This document shows, one piece after another, positions 58,636 to 64,000 of a stretch of DNA of 64,000 nucleotides (the stretch's first letter is position 1; every line of letters starts with the position of its first letter). The notes beneath the pieces are model-generated. The model had not been told where the DNA came from. It worked only from the letters and a program-made list of their open reading frames with translations, and searched no databases. This DNA comes from Niveispirillum sp048066115 (GTDB taxonomy: Bacteria; Pseudomonadota; Alphaproteobacteria; Azospirillales; Azospirillaceae). Position numbers and translations under genes: made by a program. The stretch is from NCBI RefSeq assembly GCF_048066115.1, contig NZ_JBLTYX010000013.1:62001-126000 (forward strand), written 5' to 3'.

Positions 58636-59514
58636 ATGATGCCGACGAACAATTTCGCTGCTGAGAACGAGCCCCCCTATCCGCCGATCAGCACCACCAA
58701 CCCGATCATCGAAGGTGATGAGGGCAGTAACCACCTGCTGGGCACCGCATCCGGCGATATCATGATCGGCCATGCCGGCAACGACACGCTGGCCGGCGGC
58801 AACGGGTTCGACATCATGACCGGTGGTGCCGGCAATGACTGGTTTCACGGTGCCGCCGGCACCGACGTTGCCGTCTATCGCGGCAACCTGACCGATTACG
58901 ACTTCCAGGTCGTGGGCGGCACGGTCACCAAGATCACCGACCTGCGCGAAGGGTCGCCCGACGGGTTCGACCAGCTGACGGGGACCGAGGTGCTGGTCTT
59001 CGGCAAGCAGGCCTATTTCGCGTCCTTCGTCACCGGCGCCTCGGCCCCGACGCCCCAAGCCGCCCGGGCCGAGGATGCCGCCAGCGTCCAGGTCAGCGTC
59101 ATGGCCAGTGCCAATGGCTGGCTGCTGGATGAACAATTCTATCTGGAACAGAACCTCGACGTGGCCGCCGCGGTCTCCCGCGGCGAGACCACGGTCAAGG
59201 CGCACTGGGAAGCCTTCGGCCAGTTCGAGGGCCGCGCCCCCAACGCCCTGTTCGACGCCGACTATTACCTGTCGACCAATACCGATCTGAAGGCGGCGTT
59301 CGGTGCGGATGGCAAAGCGGCGCTGAGCCACTGGCTGGCCTATGGCCTGGAAGAGGGCCGCGACGCCAGCGCCCTGTTCAGCAGCGAGGCCTATCTGGCG
59401 GCGAATGCGGACGTGGCGGCCAGCAGCTTCACGGCGGTCGAGCATTTCCTGCTCTATGGTCATGCCGAAGGCCGCGCGTCGATCGTCGATACCGCGTGGC
59501 TGGGCATAGCGTAA
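58636..59514 (+). CDS. RTX-like calcium-binding protein with C-terminal E-G-R repeat modules
   Basis: 292 residues from the ATG at 58636 (GGAG upstream). Residues about 28-75 hold RTX nonapeptides (GNDTLAGGNGFDIMTGGAGND) that bind calcium in the parallel beta-roll. The C-terminal half has three modules of about 47 residues beginning with FYLEQNLDV, YYLSTNTDL or AYLAANADV and closing with FGQFEGRAP, YGLEEGRDA or YGHAEGRAS. These modules recur in large surface and secreted proteins. There is no Sec signal; export by a type I system is expected, but no exporter genes are adjacent. Function unknown. Confidence 0.82.
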   Translation: MMPTNNFAAENEPPYPPISTTNPIIEGDEGSNHLLGTASGDIMIGHAGNDTLAGGNGFDIMTGGAGNDWFHGAAGTDVAVYRGNLTDYDFQVVGGTVTKITDLREGSPDGFDQLTGTEVLVFGKQAYFASFVTGASAPTPQAARAEDAASVQVSVMASANGWLLDEQFYLEQNLDVAAAVSRGETTVKAHWEAFGQFEGRAPNALFDADYYLSTNTDLKAAFGADGKAALSHWLAYGLEEGRDASALFSSEAYLAANADVAASSFTAVEHFLLYGHAEGRASIVDTAWLGIA

Positions 59515-59585
59515 GTCAGCTACTGGCGGTGGGGAGGGGGCTCGCGCTATCCTGCGGGTCCCCTCTCCGCTTGGCCGGTCCTTTG

Positions 59586-61037
59586 ATGCCTGACCTTCAC
59601 AGCCTGATCGACGCGCTTGCCGGCACCCGCATCCTGGTGGTGGGGGATGTCATGCTCGACCGGTTCACCCATGGAAGGGTCGATCGCGTGTCGCCCGAAG
59701 CGCCCATCCCCGTGCTGCGCGTGCTGTCGGAAACGGCGATGCCCGGCGGGGCCGGCAATGTCGTGGCCAATCTGGCGGCGCTGGGCGTGCCCACCGATCT
59801 GGTCTCCGCCATCGGGGATGACGCGGCGGGGCGCGAACTCACGGCGCTGGTGGCCGCGCAGACCGGTCGGGCCGGCGGGCTGCTGACCGTTCCGGGACGC
59901 CCCACCACCACCAAGACCCGCTTCATCGCCGGCGGCCAGCAGTTGCTGCGCGCCGATGGCGAGACCGATGCCGCCTTGGGTGACGCAGATGCCACGCGCC
60001 TGCTGGCCGCCGTGGCCGACCGGCTGCCGGGGACGGGCGTGCTGGTCCTGTCCGATTATGGCAAGGGCGTGCTGACGGCGGACATCGTGGCGGCGCTGAT
60101 CGATCTGGCCAAGGCCGCCGATGTGCGGGTGCTGGTCGATCCCAAGGGCCGCGATTATGGCCGCTATCGCGGCGCCTTCTGCGTCACGCCCAATGGCCGC
60201 GAACTGGCGGAAGCCACGGGCATGGTGGTGCGCGACGATGCCGGCGTGGTATCGGCTGCCCGCGCGCTGGCCGCCGATTGCGGCATCGCCAACATCATCG
60301 CCACCCGCGCCGAACAGGGGATGAGCGTTGTGCCCGCCGATGGCGCCCCCACCCATCTGCGCGCCCAGGCGCGGGAGGTGTTCGACGTGTCGGGCGCCGG
60401 CGATACGGTGATGGCGGTGCTGGCCGCCGCCATCGGTGCGGGTGCCGGGCTTGCCGAGGCCGCCAACCTGGCCAATATCGCCGCCGGCATCGTCGTGGCC
60501 AAGGTGGGCACGGCCACGGTGCGGCCGGGCGAACTGCATGACGCCGCCAGCCTGGCCCTGGTCGCAGGTCCCGGGGCCAAGCGCATGTCCATGGCCAGGG
60601 CGGTGGAGCAGGTGGAGCGCTGGCGCCGCCAGGGCCTGCGCGTCGGTTTCACCAATGGCTGTTTCGACCTGCTGCATCCGGGCCATGTCAGCCTGATCGC
60701 CCAGGCGCGTGCGGCCTGCGACCGGCTGGTGCTGGGCCTGAACAGCGACGACAGTGTGCGCCGCCTGAAGGGCCCGACACGGCCCGTGCAGAACGAGGCA
60801 TCGCGCGCCACGGTGCTGTCGGCGCTGGGCGATGTCGATCTGGTGGTGATCTTCGACGACGACACGCCGATGGCGCTGATCCAGGCGCTGCGCCCCGACG
60901 TGCTGGTCAAGGGGGCGGATTACAGCGTGGAAAATGTCGTGGGGGCGGGCGAGGTCATCGGCTGGGGCGGGCGCGTCGTACTGGCGACATTGACCGAAGG
61001 CCAGAGCACGACGGGCACCATCGCGCGGATGAAGTAA
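59586..61037 (+). CDS. hldE: Bifunctional heptose 7-phosphate kinase / heptose 1-phosphate adenyltransferase
   Basis: 483 residues from the ATG at 59586; the frame is open upstream. Domain 1 (about 1-320) is a PfkB-type kinase (ILVVGDVMLDRFTHGRVDRVSPEAP, VFDVSGAGDTVMAVLAAA). Domain 2 (about 340-483) is a cytidylyltransferase-like nucleotidyltransferase (VGFTNGCFDLLHPGHVSLI, then LGLNSDDSVRRLKGPTRPV). It makes ADP-heptose for the lipopolysaccharide inner core. The order kinase-then-transferase is the usual HldE fusion. No other heptose gene is adjacent. Confidence 0.95.
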   Translation: MPDLHSLIDALAGTRILVVGDVMLDRFTHGRVDRVSPEAPIPVLRVLSETAMPGGAGNVVANLAALGVPTDLVSAIGDDAAGRELTALVAAQTGRAGGLLTVPGRPTTTKTRFIAGGQQLLRADGETDAALGDADATRLLAAVADRLPGTGVLVLSDYGKGVLTADIVAALIDLAKAADVRVLVDPKGRDYGRYRGAFCVTPNGRELAEATGMVVRDDAGVVSAARALAADCGIANIIATRAEQGMSVVPADGAPTHLRAQAREVFDVSGAGDTVMAVLAAAIGAGAGLAEAANLANIAAGIVVAKVGTATVRPGELHDAASLALVAGPGAKRMSMARAVEQVERWRRQGLRVGFTNGCFDLLHPGHVSLIAQARAACDRLVLGLNSDDSVRRLKGPTRPVQNEASRATVLSALGDVDLVVIFDDDTPMALIQALRPDVLVKGADYSVENVVGAGEVIGWGGRVVLATLTEGQSTTGTIARMK

Positions 61038-61055
61038 ACCCCGCCGGCCACTCGG

Positions 61056-61274
61056 TCACTGCAGGCTCAGCGGTTCCATGTCGTGCTGGCGGACGGTGGC
61101 GAACGCCACGTCCTGGCGTTCCACCACGGTCAGGATGGTGCCGTCGGCGGCATGGATGGCATAGCCGGGCTTGCCTTCCGTTTCCGTGGGCTTGACATAG
61201 GCCAGATCATTGACGCCGAAATCGGCGAAATCCTTGGGGCTCAACCGGCGCAGATACAGGATGGTCTGGTTCAT
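61056..61274 (-). CDS. DUF1150 family protein
   Basis: 72 residues from the ATG at 61274 (GGAG and GGGG upstream). LSPKDFADFGVNDLAYVKP and AADGTILTVVERQDVAFATVRQHDMEPLSLQ match DUF1150, a small alphaproteobacterial family with no known function. It normally lies directly after an hsp20 gene, as here, but the two are separated by 217 bases containing a three-hairpin repeat. Its coupling to heat-shock transcription may therefore be altered. Confidence 0.85.
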   Translation of the reverse strand: MNQTILYLRRLSPKDFADFGVNDLAYVKPTETEGKPGYAIHAADGTILTVVERQDVAFATVRQHDMEPLSLQ

Positions 61275-61392
61275 GTGCCCCGTAACTCCAAATCTTGCCC
61301 CGCCCGCCTGCGGCAGGGGCCAATAGGGTTGGCGTAGCCCCATTAAGGCCACCAACCGTTGAAATATGGTTTACGGCTTGTGACATTGTTTG

Positions 61393-61468
61393 CGCCCTCA
61401 GGCGCCGGGCGCGGCCATCCGGCCGCTTGGCTCACGGCGCACGTGCGCCGGGCCGGCGGTCGCCGGCC
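61393..61468 (+). repeat. Three-hairpin intergenic repeat, copy 5
   Basis: Plus orientation. Flank CCCTCAGGCGCCGGGC; hairpin I GCGGCC-ATCC-GGCCGC (61411-61426); linker TTGGCTCAC; hairpin II GGCGC-ACGT-GCGCC (61436-61449); hairpin III GGCCGGC-GGTC-GCCGGCC (61451-61468). All stems are perfect. It sits between hsp20 and DUF1150, antisense to them. Confidence 0.9.
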
Positions 61469-61491
61469 TGAAATTTCTCAATTCTAAACCC

Positions 61492-61962
61492 TTAACCCCG
61501 GCGGTCGGGGGAGACGTCGATGGTGCGGGGTGCGTCGCCGCTGCCATTCTCCCCGATACCGATCTTGATGGTGCGGACCTTGGGTTCCGGGATGGGCCGG
61601 CGCAGGTCGACATGCAGCAGGCCGTTATCCAGGTTGCAGCCCACCACCTCGATCCCTTCGGCCAGCACGAAGCTGCGCTGGAACTGGCGGGCGGCGATGC
61701 CGCGATGCAGATAGATGCGGTTCTTGTCGTCGGCCTGCTTGCCGCGGATGACCAGCTGGTTGTCCTCCATCTGGACCGCCAGGTCTTCCGAGGTGAAACC
61801 GGCCACGGCCAGGGTGATGCGCAGCCCGTCGGGGCCTGTCTGTTCGATATTGTAGGGCGGGTAGCCCTCGTTCGCGTTCTTGGCGATACGGTCGAGCGTG
61901 CGTTCGAACTGGTCGAAGCCCAGCAGGAATGGGCTGTTGAACAGCGACAGGCGGGTGGTCAC
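61492..61962 (-). CDS. Small heat-shock protein, Hsp20 family
   Basis: 156 residues from the GTG at 61962, preceded by GAGGGG at good spacing (an ATG at 61980 is possible). LFNSPFLLGFDQFERTLDRIAK is the conserved N-terminus of alphaproteobacterial class A proteins (HspA/IbpA-like). The alpha-crystallin domain runs from about 35 to 125 (NIEQTGPDGLRITLAVAGF, GCNLDNGLLHVDLRRPIPEP). It is an ATP-independent holdase for unfolding proteins. A candidate sigma-32 promoter lies upstream at 62056-62084. Confidence 0.93.
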   Translation of the reverse strand: MTTRLSLFNSPFLLGFDQFERTLDRIAKNANEGYPPYNIEQTGPDGLRITLAVAGFTSEDLAVQMEDNQLVIRGKQADDKNRIYLHRGIAARQFQRSFVLAEGIEVVGCNLDNGLLHVDLRRPIPEPKVRTIKIGIGENGSGDAPRTIDVSPDRRG

Positions 61963-62334
61963 GTCTGATCCCCTCATCAAAGAGCGAGTCCGGGGCCAGG
62001 CCCCGTTGGTATCGCCGGCCCTGACAGGAGGCGCCGTCGATCACCATTTTGCCCTTAAATGGGTATTGCGGGACGGCGATCAAGGCAAGGGCCAATCGCG
62101 CACAGCGCAATCCCCAGAATCTGTGGATAAGTCTGTGGGCGCGGCCGGAGTCGCGGCCGGCTTCCGGCACCCCTGTCCTGTTTGCCCAAAAAACAGGCAA
62201 ATATGTGCCAAGGCATTTCCGGTCATGGCTGGTGTCGGGATGCCCGCGCCATGACCCTGGGTCCCGCCATTCGACGGGACGGCGGCGGGGTGCATCTGCT
62301 AGTAAGGATGCATCATCCCCGTACAGAGCGTTCC
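61963..62334. other. Divergent intergenic region, hsp20 / dapE
   Basis: 372 bases without a credible gene. It holds the hsp20 leader with a GC hairpin (CGGGGCC/GGCCCCG near 61991-62005), the sigma-32-like promoter, and on the dapE side a perfect hairpin CCTGTTT/AAACAGG (62177-62183 and 62191-62197). No other structure or dapE promoter is clear. Confidence 0.5.
62056..62084 (-). promoter_or_regulatory. Candidate sigma-32 (RpoH) promoter of hsp20
   Basis: CTTGAT (62084-62079) and CCCATTTA (62063-62056) on the minus strand with a 15-base spacer, about 95 bases before the hsp20 start. This resembles the RpoH consensus CTTGAAA-N13-15-CCCCATnT. Confidence 0.5.
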
Positions 62335-63489
62335 ATGAGCATCGATCCCGTCGCCCTGACCCAGGACCTGATCCGTTGCCCCAGCGTCACCCCGGCCGAT
62401 GCCGGTGCGCTGGGCGTGCTGCAAACGGTACTGGAAGGCATGGGCTTCACCTGCCGCCGCCTGGTGTTCGAGGAGGCGGGGACCGACCCGGTCGATAATC
62501 TCTATGCCCGCCTGGGCACAGCGGCGCCGAATTTCTGCTTCGCCGGCCATACGGATGTGGTGCCGGTAGGCGACGGTGCCGCCTGGACGACAAATCCTTT
62601 CGGTGCCGAAATCATCAACGGGAAGCTTTACGGTCGCGGCACATCGGACATGAAGGGTGCCATCGCCGCCTTCACGTCCGCAATCAGTTCATTCCTAAAC
62701 CGTAACGGTTTACCGGACGGTTCCATCTCCCTGCTGATCACCGGGGATGAGGAGGGGCCCAGCATCAATGGCACCCGCAAGGTGCTGGACTGGATGCGGG
62801 CCAACGGAGAGGTGATCGACGCCTGCCTGGTGGGGGAACCGACCAATCCGCATGTCCTGGGCGACATGATGAAGATCGGTCGGCGCGGGTCGGTCACCGC
62901 CACGCTGACCGCCTATGGCGCGCAGGGCCATGTCGCTTATCCGCATCTGGCCGACAATCCGCTGCCGCGCCTGACCAGGGCCCTGTCGATGCTGGCCGAC
63001 AGCCCGCTGGACGAGGGCACGGCGCATTTCCAACCCAGCACCCTGGCCATCACCACCATCGATGTCGGCAATCCGGCCAGCAACGTCATTCCCGCCAAGG
63101 GCACAGCGAAGTTCAATATCCGCTTCAACGATCTGCACACGCCCAAGAGCCTGGAGGCCCATATAAACGACGTGCTGGAGGAGGTGGGCGGAGCCTGGGA
63201 CCTGAAGATGGCCGTGTCGGGGGAGGCGTTCCTGACCCCGCCTGGTGCCCTGGTCGCCACGGTGGCGGGGGCGGTGACGGCGGTGACGGGGCGCACGCCG
63301 GAACTGTCCACGTCGGGCGGCACGTCGGATGCCCGCTTCATCAAGAATTTCTGTCCGGTGGTGGAATTCGGCCTGGTCGGCCAGACCATGCACAAGGTCG
63401 ACGAGCATGTGGATGTCGCCGATATCCGCACCCTGGCCGCCATCTATGACCGGGTGCTGGCCGATTATTTCGGCAAGGCGGCTTCGTGA
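62335..63489 (+). CDS. dapE: Succinyl-diaminopimelate desuccinylase
   Basis: 384 residues from the ATG at 62335; the longer frame to 62182 has no support. An M20-family zinc peptidase: FAGHTDVVPVGD (zinc histidine and aspartate), LYGRGTSDMKGAIAAF (bridging aspartate), LLITGDEEGPSINGT (catalytic and zinc glutamates) and GQTMHKVDEHVDVADI (last zinc histidine). It hydrolyses N-succinyl-diaminopimelate, the step after DapD and DapC in the lysine/peptidoglycan pathway. Its stop overlaps the GTG of the following membrane-protein gene. Confidence 0.96.
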   Translation: MSIDPVALTQDLIRCPSVTPADAGALGVLQTVLEGMGFTCRRLVFEEAGTDPVDNLYARLGTAAPNFCFAGHTDVVPVGDGAAWTTNPFGAEIINGKLYGRGTSDMKGAIAAFTSAISSFLNRNGLPDGSISLLITGDEEGPSINGTRKVLDWMRANGEVIDACLVGEPTNPHVLGDMMKIGRRGSVTATLTAYGAQGHVAYPHLADNPLPRLTRALSMLADSPLDEGTAHFQPSTLAITTIDVGNPASNVIPAKGTAKFNIRFNDLHTPKSLEAHINDVLEEVGGAWDLKMAVSGEAFLTPPGALVATVAGAVTAVTGRTPELSTSGGTSDARFIKNFCPVVEFGLVGQTMHKVDEHVDVADIRTLAAIYDRVLADYFGKAAS

Positions 63490-64000
63490 GCGGGCTGCTG
63501 GGCGCCATCCGTCTGGCGGCTCTGGATGTGCGCGGCATCGGCCTGATCGACCCGTCGCCGGCGGCGGCGTGGCGCAACCTGATCCTGCTGGTGCCGTTGC
63601 TGCTGGCCGGTGCCGTGTCCGACCTGCTGCTGCTGCGGGACGGGGTGGAGGTGACGGGCTATCTGCTGCTGTCGGCTGCCGTATCGGCGATGCAGATGAC
63701 AGGCTACCTGCTGGCCGTGTCGCTGATCCTGCAGAACACGGGGCGCGGTGACCGTTTCCCGCTGTTCCTGTCCACCTATGTCTGGTGCAGCGTGGTCAGC
63801 AGTGCCGCCGGGCTGCTGGCCCTGGTGGTGGCGCTACAATCGCCCGACGCGGTGGCCACGGGCATCGGCCTGGGGCTGTTGGTCTGGAGCCTTTATTACA
63901 GCTGGTTCGCTATCCGTGCGGCCCTGGCTTGCCCCGGTGCGGTGGCGGCGGGCCTGCTGGGGCTGGAGATCCTGACCGTACTGGCCACCGACGGGCTGGC
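63486..64000 (+). CDS. Multi-pass membrane protein (3' end outside window)
   Basis: A frame from the GTG at 63486, overlapping the dapE stop (GTGA), stays open to the window end; 171 residues are visible. The sequence begins MSGLLGAIRLAALDVRGIGL and contains about five hydrophobic helices (for example LILLVPLLLAGAVSDLLLL, AAGLLALVVALQSP, IGLGLLVWSLYYSWFAIRAAL). The layout resembles Yip1-type or other small integral membrane proteins; I do not recognise a family with confidence. Coupling to dapE suggests cotranscription only. Confidence 0.7.
   Translation, partial: MSGLLGAIRLAALDVRGIGLIDPSPAAAWRNLILLVPLLLAGAVSDLLLLRDGVEVTGYLLLSAAVSAMQMTGYLLAVSLILQNTGRGDRFPLFLSTYVWCSVVSSAAGLLALVVALQSPDAVATGIGLGLLVWSLYYSWFAIRAALACPGAVAAGLLGLEILTVLATDGL

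Noticed and set aside
61963..62055. ROSE-type RNA thermometer in the hsp20 leader.
   Set aside because: The leader is long enough and has a GC hairpin, but I cannot identify the ROSE core pairing to the ribosome-binding site, so it is kept only as a question in the findings.

Overview
The window is high-GC, densely coded chromosomal DNA of an alphaproteobacterium, most likely a Rhodospirillales/Azospirillaceae member (Azospirillum- or Niveispirillum-like). This is inferred from the gene set: a RegB/RegA-type redox two-component pair, metX-metW, a DUF1150 gene beside hsp20, a DUF2336 gene beside a diguanylate cyclase, separate dapD and dapE, and the codon usage. There is no plasmid, phage, IS or CRISPR signature. 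Both window ends cut genes.

Layout. 0-1.3 kb: end of a flavin amine oxidase followed by its own small cytochrome c. 1.3-7 kb: AsmA protein, then an Mla-type lipid ABC transporter (permease, ATPase, MCE protein, lipoprotein). 6.9-10 kb: four surface-polysaccharide-type genes (two glycosyltransferases and a methyltransferase-like protein in one operon, plus a GT8-like enzyme). 10-21 kb: one giant autotransporter of about 3,690 residues with a glycine-rich head and at least 25 PATR-type repeats, divergent from an AraC regulator. 22.4-28.5 kb: nucleoside-hydrolase-like and GlcG/HbpS-like pair, an ECF sigma/anti-sigma pair, a GMC oxidoreductase behind a matching ECF promoter, Tam methyltransferase, and a small unknown gene. 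28.6-36.9 kb: nitronate monooxygenase, DUF924, CCA transferase / DUF2336 / GGDEF operon, HAD nucleotidase, dapD and a VOC protein. 37-40.4 kb: an oversized GlmS-like protein. 40.5-46.2 kb: MaoC, LapA-like, metX-metW, chorismate mutase with a PheA-like tail, DoxX and a LigB-type dioxygenase. 46.4-52.6 kb: tRNA-Ile, histidine kinase, HRDC protein, an Xre/membrane-protein cassette with two palindromic operators, penicillin-acylase-family hydrolase and tRNA-Ala. 52.8-64 kb: bactofilin, EI24-like membrane protein, PfkB kinase, orphan ABC ATPase, regB-regA, an RTX-like protein, hldE, DUF1150, hsp20, dapE and a partial membrane protein.

The most notable non-coding feature is a dispersed intergenic element, found five times plus one half copy. 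It folds as three consecutive hairpins. The tetraloops are conserved (ATCC, ACGT, RGTY) while the stem sequences differ between copies and largely stay paired. One copy sits between hsp20 and its usual partner DUF1150. A second, unrelated two-tier palindrome family (ends GTAGGTC) occurs three times. Surface biology dominates the accessory content: autotransporter, glycosyltransferases, Mla system, HldE, bactofilin and RTX-like protein.
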